Assembly (NCBI RefSeq): GCF_017086405.1
Contig: NZ_CP070973.1
Location: 1,364,001-1,428,000 of the forward strand
Length of the DNA stretch: 64,000 nt
Direction of reading: 5' to 3'
Origin: Mycobacterium gordonae
GTDB taxonomy: Bacteria > Actinomycetota > Actinomycetes > Mycobacteriales > Mycobacteriaceae
The notes beneath the pieces are model-generated. The model had not been told where the DNA came from. It saw nothing but the letters and a program-made list of their open reading frames with translations, and did not search any database. Below are positions 46,462-56,469 of this stretch, piece after piece. The position numbers and the translations under genes are program-made. The number at the start of each line of letters is the position of its first letter. The stretch's first letter is position 1.

Positions 46462-48426
46462 CTACGCCCGTGCGATCGCAATCCCGCCGGCGTCCGTGGC
46501 CGTGACCGGGGTGGTGACTGGGGTGGTCGCGATGGCGCCGCCGAGTTGGGCGGCGGCGTCGGTGAGGGGGGTGGTGGCGATGGCGCCGCCGAGTTGGGCG
46601 GCGGCGTCGGTGAGGGTGAGGGGGGTGGTGGCGATGGCGCCGCCGAGTTGGGCGGCGGCGTCGGTGAGGGTGAGGGGGGTGGTGGCGATGGCGCCGCCGA
46701 GTTGGGCGGCGGCGTCGGTGAGGGTGAGGGGGGTGGTGGCGATGGCGCCGCCGAGTTGGGCGGCGGCGTCGGTGAGGGTGAGGGGGGTGGTGGCGATGGC
46801 GCCGCCGAGTTGGGCGGCGGCGTCGGTGAGGGTGAGGGGGGTGGTGGCGATGGCGCCGCCGAGTTGGGCGGCGGCGTCGGTGAGGGTGAGGGGGGTGGTG
46901 GCGATGGCGCCGCCGAGTTGGGCGGCGGCGTCGGTGAGGGTGAGGGGGGTGGTGGCGATGGCGCCGCCGAGTTGGGCGGCGGCGTCGGTGAGGGTGAGGG
47001 GGGTGGTGGCGATGGCGCCGCCGAGTTGTTCGATGGCCTGGGTGAGCAGCCCGGGGCTGACGGCGATCGCCGACAGATCGCTGGCGGCCTGGGTCAGCAA
47101 CGCCGGGTTGGCCGCGACGGCGGATAGGTCGCGGGCGGCCTGGGTGAGCAGGACGGGGTTGGCCGCGACAGCGGACAGCTGGCTGGCGGCCTGGGTGAGC
47201 AGGACGGGGTTGGCTGCGACGGCGGACAGCTGGCTGGCGGCCTGGGTGAGCAGCGCCGGGTCGGCGACTCTGGCTATCACCGCTGGGTTGGCCGCGACGG
47301 CGGACAGCTGGGCGGCGGCCTGGGTGAGCACGGCGGGGTTGGCCGCGACGGCGGACAGCTGGGCGGCGGCCTGGGTGAGCACGGCGGGGTTGGCCGCGAC
47401 CGCGGACAGCTGGGCAGCAGCCTGGGTGAGCAGCGCCGGGTTGGCGATCGGGGCCAGCGCTGCGGGGTTGGCTACCACCGCCGACAGTCGCGATGCCGCC
47501 TGAGTGATCAACGCCGGGTCGGCGGTGACCGCGGCAAGCACTGTCGGGGCTGCCGCTACGGCCGACAGCTGCGCTGCCGCCTCCCTTAGTGCTGCTGGGT
47601 TGACCGCAACAGCCGACAGTTGCGATGCCGCCTGGGTGAGCAGCGCCGGGTTGCCTGCTACCGCCGAAAGCTGTGCTGCGGCCTGGGTGATTACTGCCGG
47701 CCCGGTGGTCAGCCTGCTGGCCACCTGCGTCAACCGCCCCATCGCCGTGGCCAACGGCGTATCGAGGGAGGCGACAACCCGAATCCCGCTAGCGAGCCTG
47801 CTCGAGATCATTGCGGCGATCAGACCGTATTCGACCGCTGTGGCGGCCGGTGCCGGCGGCAAGGCCGTGGCTCCTGCTCCGGTTGCTCCCGCGACCTGGC
47901 CGCAGAGGCCGGAGAGAGCGTTCTGCCAGGGCGCCAGCTGTTGGGCAATCGCGGCGACGCCGCTGTGGTAGCCGATCATCGCGGCGATGTCGGTGGCCCA
48001 CATTTCTTCGTATTCGCCGTCGGTGGCTGCGATCGCCGGCGCGTTGAAACCAAAGATGTTGGTCATGACCAGTGACACAAAGCGGTCCCGGTTCATCGCG
48101 ATCAAGGCGGGGTGGACAACGGCGGCCCGGGCAGCTTCAAAGACGGTCGCTACCGATTCGGCGCTGGCAGCCGCACCGCTTGCCTGGGTGGCTGCCAAGC
48201 CGAGCCATTGCCCGTACTCCTGGGCAACAGCGGCCATGGCGGTCGCCGCCTGGCTCTGCCAAGAAAAGCTCAAATTAGAAGTCAGGTTCGAGAATGATTC
48301 GGCAGCCGTACCCAACTCCTCGGACAACGCCGCCCAGGCCCCGGAGGCCTCCAACATAGGTCCCGATCCCGGGCCAGAGAAAATCTGCTGGGAAATGACC
48401 TCCGGAATGTTGGAGAAGAAACTCAT
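46462..48426 (-). CDS. PPE family protein with two tandem-repeat domains
   Basis: A 654-residue PPE protein. The PPE domain is at about residues 1-180 (MSFFSNIPEVISQQIFSGPGSGPML; SFSWQSQAATAMA), then EYGLIAAMISSRLASGI. Two repeat domains follow: about a dozen 17-residue units of the type NPALLTQAAAQLSAVAA, then ten 18-residue units of the type DAAAQLGGAIATTPLTLT, nearly identical in DNA. The protein ends TATDAGGIAIARA. Repeats of this kind probably form amphipathic helical solenoids, perhaps at the cell surface. It is paralogous to the neighbouring PPE. Repeat number may vary between strains. Confidence 0.93.
   Translation of the reverse strand: MSFFSNIPEVISQQIFSGPGSGPMLEASGAWAALSEELGTAAESFSNLTSNLSFSWQSQAATAMAAVAQEYGQWLGLAATQASGAAASAESVATVFEAARAAVVHPALIAMNRDRFVSLVMTNIFGFNAPAIAATDGEYEEMWATDIAAMIGYHSGVAAIAQQLAPWQNALSGLCGQVAGATGAGATALPPAPAATAVEYGLIAAMISSRLASGIRVVASLDTPLATAMGRLTQVASRLTTGPAVITQAAAQLSAVAGNPALLTQAASQLSAVAVNPAALREAAAQLSAVAAAPTVLAAVTADPALITQAASRLSAVVANPAALAPIANPALLTQAAAQLSAVAANPAVLTQAAAQLSAVAANPAVLTQAAAQLSAVAANPAVIARVADPALLTQAASQLSAVAANPVLLTQAASQLSAVAANPVLLTQAARDLSAVAANPALLTQAASDLSAIAVSPGLLTQAIEQLGGAIATTPLTLTDAAAQLGGAIATTPLTLTDAAAQLGGAIATTPLTLTDAAAQLGGAIATTPLTLTDAAAQLGGAIATTPLTLTDAAAQLGGAIATTPLTLTDAAAQLGGAIATTPLTLTDAAAQLGGAIATTPLTLTDAAAQLGGAIATTPLTDAAAQLGGAIATTPVTTPVTATDAGGIAIARA
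46522..47034. repeat. 54-bp tandem-repeat array (VNTR) encoding 18-residue units
   Basis: Nine clear copies plus a tenth diverged copy of a 54-bp unit (containing GGCGATGGCGCCGCCGAGTT) lie in the 3' part of the PPE gene. One unit at the gene 3' end is 6 bp shorter. The inner copies look identical at nucleotide level, a sign of recent expansion. All unit lengths are multiples of three, so copy changes keep the frame. Confidence 0.92.
47041..47700. repeat. 51-bp diverged tandem repeats encoding 17-residue units
   Basis: About a dozen copies of a 51-bp unit (type GGCCTGGGTGAGCAC...GTTGGCCGCGACGGCGGACAG) encode the NPALLTQAAAQLSAVAA repeats of the PPE protein. Neighbouring copies at 47300-47420 are almost identical, the outer ones are diverged, and a few are extended or interrupted (such as 47260-47285 and 47430-47520). 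This array is older than the adjacent 54-bp array. Confidence 0.85.
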
Positions 48427-48771
48427 CGCAAACAGCCCTTCCTAGCCGGGTAGCACCTGCTGCACGCCGCCTTTCTGTGCGGGCCGCTGTCAGTAGACGC
48501 TCGTCTGTTCGAGAGGAGCGCCGGGCACGACCCGATTACACGGAAATCACGGCACTAAAAACATAATGGCGCGCGCGGCGAATGTCAGCCCCCTATTGCA
48601 GTCAATCCGTCCGCATATTCGAACCACATTCGAAGTATTGGAAACTTGGCGGTTGCCGCGACCGCCGCCGACGGCGGCTGCGAACCGCTTTGGGGTCGTC
48701 CAGACGCCCTCGTAATTGAATTCAACTGTGCTCCGGTGGCGCCCGGCGGTGGCCCAAGGCATGCAATAATC
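48427..48771. other. Divergent intergenic region between the PPE gene and the Rv3415c-like gene
   Basis: This stretch of 345 nt between a minus-strand PPE gene and a plus-strand gene must hold both promoters. The PPE ribosome site (AGGAAGGGC in minus sense) adjoins 48427. The segment 48530-48640 is AT-richer (AATCACGGCACTAAAAACATAATG). No RNA gene or repeat is visible. The frame opening at 48646 is a possible longer N-terminus of the next gene, but has poor codon usage. Confidence 0.4.
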
Positions 48772-49254
48772 GTGCGGCGGATTGCATCGGCAGGCGGGGG
48801 CGACATCATCACCGAGAGCGAAGCGTCACACGTTGCTGCTCTCGAGAAGACGCTCGAGGACGCCGCCTTCGGAGGCCGATCGGGTGACTGGCCGCTGCCG
48901 ACAGCGACCACACCGCGGCAGTTGTGGCTGCGTGCCGTCGCCGCCGGAGGCCAGGGTCGCTACGGCATTGCGTATGCCGACCTCGCCACGCTGCGCCGGC
49001 AGATCAGTACCGGTTCGCTGGCTTCGCTGGCGCACAGCACGCACGGCTCGTTCCTACGTCAACTGGGTTGGCACACCCTGGCACGCCGTTGGGACGGGCG
49101 GGCTTTCGCGCTGGCGGGCGAGGATCCCGAAGCCCGGGTTGACGCACTGGTAGGTCTGGCGGCCGACGCGCTGGGTGTCGGGCGCTTTGCCGCCGCGGCG
49201 ACGCTGTTGACGCGCGCGGACGCCGCGTTGGGCGAGGCGACCCTTCCGGGGTGA
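48772..49254 (+). CDS. Rv3415c-like protein, N-terminal part (gene split by a probable frameshift)
   Basis: Function unknown; helical, TPR-like composition (RQLWLRAVAAGGQGRYGIAYADLATLR, then DALVGLAADALGVGRFAAAATLLTRADAAL). It lies upstream of sigD as Rv3415c does in M. tuberculosis, where the gene is one frame of about 275 codons (from memory). Here the frame stops at 49254 and the rest continues in the next frame from GTG 49251. The start is uncertain; GTG 48772 is the nearest candidate and ATG 48646 gives a longer N-terminus. Confidence 0.6.
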   Translation: MRRIASAGGGDIITESEASHVAALEKTLEDAAFGGRSGDWPLPTATTPRQLWLRAVAAGGQGRYGIAYADLATLRRQISTGSLASLAHSTHGSFLRQLGWHTLARRWDGRAFALAGEDPEARVDALVGLAADALGVGRFAAAATLLTRADAALGEATLPG

Positions 49255-49652
49255 CGGCCGACCGGCTCGCGGTACGGAGGGGTTGGGTCGGCGCCGAGTT
49301 GGCGATGGCCTCCGGCGACGGCTCGACCGCGGTGCGCCGTGCGGCAGAAGCGGTCGAAAAGGCGCAGACCATGACCGGCGGATCCGCGCGCCACCGGGTC
49401 AAGAGCGATGTGGTGCTCGCCGCCGCCCTGTGCAGCGCCGGGGACGTCGAGCGGGCCCGAGCCGTCGCGGAACGAGCACTTCAGGCGGCCGAACCGCTGG
49501 GACTGACACCGCTGCGGTGGGCGTTGGCTTGCTTGCTGATCGATACCGGAAGCGTCACGGTTCCGCCACAGGGGCTGCCCGAACTCGCCGAAATTCGGGA
49601 TATTTGCGCAGGTGAAGTACAACGCGCCGGTGGGACCTGGCGCACCGCCTGA
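49251..49652 (+). CDS. Rv3415c-like protein, C-terminal part
   Basis: A 133-residue frame opening with GTGA shared with the previous stop. It continues the TPR-like pattern (GWVGAELAMASGDGSTAVRRAAEAVEKA, then DVERARAVAERALQAAEPLGLTPLRWALA). Adding one base near the CCC run at 49241-49243 would join both parts into one protein (reading ATPSGVTADRL). True coupling of two separate proteins is the alternative. It ends 56 nt before sigD. Confidence 0.6.
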   Translation: MTADRLAVRRGWVGAELAMASGDGSTAVRRAAEAVEKAQTMTGGSARHRVKSDVVLAAALCSAGDVERARAVAERALQAAEPLGLTPLRWALACLLIDTGSVTVPPQGLPELAEIRDICAGEVQRAGGTWRTA

Positions 49653-49708
49653 AATCCTGTCCGCCCGTTATTGTCGCTCAACGAGTTAGCCCGGGATGTG
49701 TCCCGCCC

Positions 49709-50308
49709 GTGACTTTGGAGAAACCACCGTCGATGACAATGCAGGGAGAACGTCTCGACGCTGTGGTTGTGGAGGCCGCGGCAGGGGACCGGAATGCGCT
49801 TCGGGAGGTGCTGGAGACCATCCGTCCGATCGTCGTCCGATACTGCCGAGCGCGCGTCGGCACCGTCGAACGGGGCGGATTGTCTGCAGATGACGTGGCT
49901 CAGGAGGTGTGCTTGGCGACCATCACGGCGTTGCCGCGCTACCGGGACCGAGGGCGCCCGTTCCTGGCCTTCCTCTATGGCATCGCGGCACACAAAGTGG
50001 CCGACGCCCACCGCGCCGCCGGTCGCGATCTGGCGTATCCCGCCGAAGAAGTGCCCGAGCGGCGGTCGTCGGATGCGGGGCCGGAACAGCGCGCCATCGA
50101 GGCTGACTCGGTGACCCGGATGAACGAACTGCTGGAGATCTTGCCGGCCAAACAACGCGAGATCCTGATCCTGCGCGTGGTGGTGGGTCTGAGTGCCGAG
50201 GAGACCGCGGCGGCCGTCGGCAGTACCACAGGAGCGGTCCGGGTGGCGCAACACCGCGCACTCCAGCGCTTGAGAGACGAGATCGTCGCGGCAGGTGAAT
50301 ATGCGTAG
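49709..50308 (+). CDS. sigD: ECF RNA polymerase sigma factor SigD
   Basis: This 199-residue ECF sigma factor is linked in M. tuberculosis to (p)ppGpp, starvation and ribosomal gene control. Region 2: VRYCRARVG, GLSADDVAQEVCLATITALPRY, FLYGIAAHKVADAHR. Region 4: LPAKQREILILRVVVGLSAEETAAAVGSTTGAVRVAQHRALQRLR. It is nearly identical to the recalled Rv3414c. GTG 49709 (TLEKPPSMTMQGERLD) fits the conserved N-terminus; ATG 49733 is alternative. The stop overlaps the start of its anti-sigma gene. Confidence 0.95.
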   Translation: MTLEKPPSMTMQGERLDAVVVEAAAGDRNALREVLETIRPIVVRYCRARVGTVERGGLSADDVAQEVCLATITALPRYRDRGRPFLAFLYGIAAHKVADAHRAAGRDLAYPAEEVPERRSSDAGPEQRAIEADSVTRMNELLEILPAKQREILILRVVVGLSAEETAAAVGSTTGAVRVAQHRALQRLRDEIVAAGEYA

Positions 50309-51356
50309 CTCTGATTTCGGTAACGATCAGCCGGCCTTCGACCAGGTTGCTCACACGGACCTGCTGCTCGACGCGCTGGCGGCACGCACCGAGGTGGCAC
50401 TCGGCGATCGGGGCGGGTTCGAAGACGAGGCGCTGACGGCGTTGTTGGGCGAGTGGCGCGACGATCTGCGCTGGCCTCCGGCGAGTGCATTGGTATCACA
50501 GGAGGAGGCCGAACACGCGCTGCTCGAAGGGATGATGGACCGCAACCGGGGCCGGCGCGGTCTGGCCGCGGTCGGATCGGTGGCTGCAACTCTGCTGGTG
50601 CTCAGCGGATTCGGTGCGGTCGTGGGCGACGCCCGGCCGGGCGACCTGTTGTACGGCCTGCACGCCATGATGTTCAACGAGCCGCGGGTCAGCGACGATC
50701 AGATCGTGTTGTCCGCCAAGGCCGATCTGGCCAAGGTAGAGCAGATGATCGCTCAGGGCCAGTGGGACCAGGCGCAGACCCAGCTGGCCGAGGTCAGCAG
50801 CACCTTGCAGGCCGTCAACGACGGCGGTCGCCGGCAGGGTCTGCTCGACGAGGTGAACCAGCTCAACACCAAAGTGGAACAGCGCGATCCCAACGCGACG
50901 GTGCGGCCCGCCGCGCCGCCCACCACGGAGTTGGCGGTGCCCAGCGTGCCGGCGAGTTCCCCGGGGCCGCAGCCGCTGGCACCTGCCACCGAGCCGCCAC
51001 CTTCTGTCGGGGTCGAAGAGTCGACTACTCCGCAGACACCGGAACCGGTCGATTCGACCCCTTCCAGCCCGACGCTGACCCCCACCACCACGCCACCCGG
51101 CACCTCGCCGCCGCCGTCGACCAGTACCACCAAACCACCGACGTCGGCCACCACACCGTCGTCCTCACCGACGACCACCACGCCGACGACCAAGGGCAAG
51201 CCCAGATCGAGTACGACGGCAGCGCCCACGTCACCGGCGGCCCGACCCGGCTCACCGGTGCCGTCGACACCGTCGGGGGAATTGTGGGACAGGACGTCCG
51301 GACCGGCCGGGCCACCGGCGCCGAGAACACCGTTCCCGACCAGCACGCAGCCTTAA
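50301..51356 (+). CDS. rsdA: Anti-sigma-D factor, single-pass membrane protein
   Basis: A 351-residue protein in the position of Rv3413c (RsdA), which sequesters SigD until degraded. A cytoplasmic N-terminal sigma-binding domain (about residues 1-90, with DLLLDALAART and LLGEWRDDLRW) is followed by one transmembrane helix (GLAAVGSVAATLLVLSGFGAVV). An extracytoplasmic helical segment (VLSAKADLAKVEQMIAQGQWDQA) and a Pro/Thr/Ser-rich tail of about 150 residues follow. ATG 50301 lies inside the sigD 3' end and follows AGGTGA. The tail is longer than recalled in M. tuberculosis (299 residues). Confidence 0.9.
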   Translation: MRSSDFGNDQPAFDQVAHTDLLLDALAARTEVALGDRGGFEDEALTALLGEWRDDLRWPPASALVSQEEAEHALLEGMMDRNRGRRGLAAVGSVAATLLVLSGFGAVVGDARPGDLLYGLHAMMFNEPRVSDDQIVLSAKADLAKVEQMIAQGQWDQAQTQLAEVSSTLQAVNDGGRRQGLLDEVNQLNTKVEQRDPNATVRPAAPPTTELAVPSVPASSPGPQPLAPATEPPPSVGVEESTTPQTPEPVDSTPSSPTLTPTTTPPGTSPPPSTSTTKPPTSATTPSSSPTTTTPTTKGKPRSSTTAAPTSPAARPGSPVPSTPSGELWDRTSGPAGPPAPRTPFPTSTQP

Positions 51357-51370
51357 TCGCCGCGCTTAAC

Positions 51371-51790
51371 TTAGAGGTGGCGGCGGAACCCGTCGGCGTC
51401 TGACGTCGCTTCGTTGAGCGAGGCGTCGGCGTACCCGCGGCAGTAGTCCCACGTCACATACGCGTCCGGCTCGGGGTCGTAGGCCGGCTCGTGCGGCCGC
51501 ACCGTGCCGTCGATGAGCAACTGCAGCAGATTCGCGCGCAGCATGTCCCAGTCGTGGTAGTGGTCCTGCTGGCACTCGTCGCAGCAGACCACCAGGCCGC
51601 GAATCCCGCGGTGCGCCAACAGCGCCTCGTATACCGCCAGGTCAGCGAGATCTGCCTCGACGGCCATCCGTTCCTGTTGATCCAGCGGCTGCCCCGGTTC
51701 GACGGCCTCCAAAGCCGCCGACGGGTCACAGGGGTCGTCGGCGAAGGGATCGGGCGGCAAACCCGGCGGGAGGTGGTCACGCACCCCCAT
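51371..51790 (-). CDS. DUF5319-family protein
   Basis: A 139-residue protein conserved in actinobacteria, next to guaB2 like Rv3412. It is acidic, with PPDPFADDPCDP near the N-terminus and a CCDECQQDHYHDWDML block whose Cys and His residues suggest metal binding. It ends with CRGYADASLNEA. Function unknown. It converges with rsdA and is divergent from guaB2. Confidence 0.85.
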   Translation of the reverse strand: MGVRDHLPPGLPPDPFADDPCDPSAALEAVEPGQPLDQQERMAVEADLADLAVYEALLAHRGIRGLVVCCDECQQDHYHDWDMLRANLLQLLIDGTVRPHEPAYDPEPDAYVTWDYCRGYADASLNEATSDADGFRRHL

Positions 51791-51856
51791 AGCCTACGCA
51801 GGCCGGTAGTGATAACGCCAGAAATTGCCGAGGTGCGCCTCGCGCCAGCCCGATGA

Positions 51857-53542
<1,686 letters not shown>

Positions 53543-53550
53543 CGGCGACC

Positions 53551-54678
53551 ATGGTGGAGATCGGCATGGGCCGCAGCGCCCGTCGTACCTATGAACTCAG
53601 CGAGATCAACATCGTGCCGTCGCGGCGCACCCGGTCCTCACAGGATGTCTCGACGGCGTGGCAGCTGGACGCCTACCGGTTCGAGATCCCGCTGCTGGCC
53701 CATCCGACCGACGCCCTGGTGTCCCCGGAGTTCGCGATCGAGTTCGGCCGGCTCGGCGGGCTGGCGGTGCTCAACGGCGAGGGGCTGATCGGCCGGCACG
53801 CCGACGTACAGGCCAAGATTGCCCAACTGATCGAGGCCGCAACCAAGGAGCCCGAACCGTCGGCGGCTATCCGGCTGCTGCAGGAGTTGCACGCGGCCCC
53901 GCTCAACCCCGACCTGCTCGGCGCGGCGGTGGCCCGCATCCGCGAGGCCGGGGTCACCACCGCGGTGCGACTCAGCCCGCAGAACGCTCAGGCGCTCACC
54001 CCCGTGCTGGTGCAGGCCGGCGTGGATCTGCTGGTCATCCAGGGCACCATCGTCTCGGCCGAACGGGTCGCCAGCGACGGCGAGCCGCTGAATCTGAAGA
54101 CGTTCATCTCGGAGCTGGACATCCCGGTCGTCGCCGGCGGGGTGCAGGATCACCGCACCGCCCTGCACCTGATGCGCACCGGCGCGGCCGGCGTCATCGT
54201 CGGCTATGGCTCCACCCGTGGCGTGACCACGACCGACGAGGTACTGGGCATCAGCGTGGCGATGGCCACCGCGATCGCCGATGCCGCCGCGGCGCGGCGC
54301 GAGTACCTGGACGAGACCGGCGGTCGCTACGTGCACGTGCTGGCCGACGGTGACATCCACACCTCTGGCGAGTTGGCCAAGGCCATCGCCTGCGGCGCCG
54401 ACGCGGTGATGCTGGGCACGCCGCTGGCCGAGTCGGCCGAGGCGCTAGGCGAAGGCTGGTTTTGGCCGTCGGCCGCCGCGCACCCGTCGTTGCCGCGGGG
54501 CGCGCTGCTGCAGATCGCCGTCGGGGAGCGCCCGCCGTTGCAGCGCGTTCTCAACGGTCCCTCCGACGACCCGTTCGGCACTTTGAACCTGGTTGGCGGT
54601 CTGCGCCGGTCGATGGCCAAAGCCGGTTACTGCGACCTCAAGGAATTCCAGAAGGTGGGTCTGACGGTCGCCAGCTGA
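53551..54678 (+). CDS. guaB3: GuaB3 family IMP dehydrogenase-related protein
   Basis: A 375-residue paralogue of GuaB2 without CBS domains. The barrel strands are clear (NIVPSRRTRSSQDVSTAWQLD, GVIVGYGSTRGVTTTDEVLGISVA, VLADGDIHTSGELAKAIACGADAVMLG). The catalytic SICTT loop of true IMP dehydrogenases is not present; a role as GMP reductase-like or IMPDH-related enzyme has been proposed for the family. ATG 53551 (MVEIGMGRSARRTYELSE) matches the recalled Rv3410c start; TTG 53539 is four codons upstream. Confidence 0.93.
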   Translation: MVEIGMGRSARRTYELSEINIVPSRRTRSSQDVSTAWQLDAYRFEIPLLAHPTDALVSPEFAIEFGRLGGLAVLNGEGLIGRHADVQAKIAQLIEAATKEPEPSAAIRLLQELHAAPLNPDLLGAAVARIREAGVTTAVRLSPQNAQALTPVLVQAGVDLLVIQGTIVSAERVASDGEPLNLKTFISELDIPVVAGGVQDHRTALHLMRTGAAGVIVGYGSTRGVTTTDEVLGISVAMATAIADAAAARREYLDETGGRYVHVLADGDIHTSGELAKAIACGADAVMLGTPLAESAEALGEGWFWPSAAAHPSLPRGALLQIAVGERPPLQRVLNGPSDDPFGTLNLVGGLRRSMAKAGYCDLKEFQKVGLTVAS

Positions 54679-54731
54679 GGGCCCGGGACACCCCTTGACG
54701 CGTCCAATGTAAAGCGGGTCATACTGCTCCG

Positions 54732-56468
54732 ATGAAACCGGACTTTGACGTCTTGATTATCGGTTCAGGCTTCGGGGGCAGCGTCAGCGCGCTGCGTCTG
54801 ACGGAAAAGGGTTATCGGGTCGGAGTGCTCGAGGCCGGCCGCCGGTTCTCCGACGCGGACTTCGCCAAGACCTCGTGGAACCTGCGCAAGTTCCTCTGGG
54901 CGCCCAAACTGGGCTGCTACGGGATCCAGCGCATCCATCCGCTCAAGAACGTCATGATCCTGGCCGGGGCAGGCGTGGGCGGTGGCTCGCTGAACTACGC
55001 GAACACGCTGTACATCCCGCCGGACCCGTTCTTCAACGATCAGCAGTGGAAGCACATCACCGACTGGCGTGACGAGTTGATGCCGCACTACCAGCAGGCG
55101 CAGCGGATGTTGGGGGTGGTCTACAACCCGACCTTCACCGATGCCGACCGCATCTTCAAAGAGGTCGCCGACGAGATGGGCTGCGGCGACACCTGGGTGC
55201 CCACCCCGGTCGGAGTGTTCTTCGGCCCCGACGGCACCCAAACGCCGGGCGAGACGGTGCCCGACCCCTATTTCGGCGGCGCGGGTCCCGCGCGCACCGG
55301 CTGCATGGAATGCGGCTGCTGCATGACCGGCTGCCGGCACGGCGCCAAGAATACGCTGTTGAAGAACTATCTTGCGCTTGCGGAATCCGCTGGCGCACAA
55401 GTGATTCCGATGACCACGGCGAAGGGGTTCGAGCAGCGGCCGGACGGCCTGTGGGAGGTCAAGACCGTCCGCACCGGCAGTTGGGTGCGCCGCGACCGGC
55501 GCACCTACACCGCATCGCACCTGCTGCTGGCCGCCGGCACTTGGGGAACCCAGCATCTGCTGTTCAACATGCGGGACAAAGGTAAGCTGCCGCGGTTGTC
55601 CGACAGGCTAGGCGTGTTGACCCGCACCAACTCCGAATCCATCGTCGGCGCAGCGACGTTGAAGGTGGATCCCAATCTGGACCTCACCCACGGCGTGGCG
55701 ATCACGTCGTCGATCCACCCCACCAGCGACACCCACGTCGAGCCGGTCCGCTACGGCAAGGGTTCCAACGCGATGGGTCTGCTGCAGACCCTGATGACCG
55801 ACGGGGCCGGACCGCAGGGCACCGACGTGCCGCGCTGGCGACAGCTGCTGGACCAGACCCGGGCGAACCCCAGGCTGATGCTGCGCATGCTCTACCCCAG
55901 GCAGTGGAGTGAGCGCACCACGATCGCGCTCGTGATGCAGCACCTGGACAACTCGATCACCACCTTCACCAAGCGCGGCAAGCTCGGGATCCGCTGGTTC
56001 TCCAGCAAGCAGGGCCACGGCGAGCCGAACCCGAGCTGGATCCCGGTCGGCAACGAGGTGACCCGGCGCATTGCGGAGAAGATCGACGGCGTGGCGGGCG
56101 GCACCTGGGGCGAGCTGTTCAACATCCCGCTGACCGCACACTTCCTCGGCGGCGCGGCGATCGGTGACAGCCCGTCCAACGGGGTTATCGACCCCTACCA
56201 ACGCGTCTACGGCTACCCGACACTGTTCGTCGTCGACGGGGCCGCTATCTCGGCCAACCTCGGCGTTAACCCCTCGTTGTCTATCGCCGCGCAGGCCGAG
56301 CGGGCGGCGTCGCTCTGGCCCAACAAGGGCCAGAACGACGAACGCCCGCTGCAGGGGGATGCCTACCGGAGGCTGGACCCGATCGCGCCGGAGAATCCGG
56401 TGGTGCCCGCGGACGCGCCGGGTGCGCTGCGGTGGCTGCCCATCGATCCGGTCAGCAAGACCGGCTGA
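54732..56468 (+). CDS. choD: GMC-type cholesterol oxidase ChoD
   Basis: An FAD-dependent oxidoreductase of 578 residues, the length recalled for Rv3409c, annotated as cholesterol oxidase though its role on cholesterol in vivo is debated. The FAD motif is VLIIGSGFGGSVSALRL at the N-terminus. GAGVGGGSLNYANTLYIPP, the cysteine-rich TGCMECGCCMTGCRHGAKNT (about residue 200) and the C-terminal FLGGAAIGDSPSNGVIDPYQRVYGYPTLFVVDGAAI are typical. The start lies 53 nt after guaB3. It converges on a dioxygenase gene with one base between the stops. Confidence 0.93.
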   Translation: MKPDFDVLIIGSGFGGSVSALRLTEKGYRVGVLEAGRRFSDADFAKTSWNLRKFLWAPKLGCYGIQRIHPLKNVMILAGAGVGGGSLNYANTLYIPPDPFFNDQQWKHITDWRDELMPHYQQAQRMLGVVYNPTFTDADRIFKEVADEMGCGDTWVPTPVGVFFGPDGTQTPGETVPDPYFGGAGPARTGCMECGCCMTGCRHGAKNTLLKNYLALAESAGAQVIPMTTAKGFEQRPDGLWEVKTVRTGSWVRRDRRTYTASHLLLAAGTWGTQHLLFNMRDKGKLPRLSDRLGVLTRTNSESIVGAATLKVDPNLDLTHGVAITSSIHPTSDTHVEPVRYGKGSNAMGLLQTLMTDGAGPQGTDVPRWRQLLDQTRANPRLMLRMLYPRQWSERTTIALVMQHLDNSITTFTKRGKLGIRWFSSKQGHGEPNPSWIPVGNEVTRRIAEKIDGVAGGTWGELFNIPLTAHFLGGAAIGDSPSNGVIDPYQRVYGYPTLFVVDGAAISANLGVNPSLSIAAQAERAASLWPNKGQNDERPLQGDAYRRLDPIAPENPVVPADAPGALRWLPIDPVSKTG

Positions 56469-56469
56469 C

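Noticed and set aside
46522..47034. Regular repeat array as a CRISPR
   Set aside because: Units are directly adjacent without variable spacers and code in frame; no cas genes are nearby.
46255..47127. Plus-strand repetitive frames over the PPE array (GGGGDGAAELGGG and MAPPSWAAASVR repeats)
   Set aside because: Reverse-strand shadows of the 54-bp array; the minus-strand PPE frame has a PPE domain, start and ribosome site.
48646..48771. Longer N-terminus of the Rv3415c-like gene from ATG 48646
   Set aside because: Codon composition is poor and lies in an AT-richer promoter-like region; kept only as an alternative.
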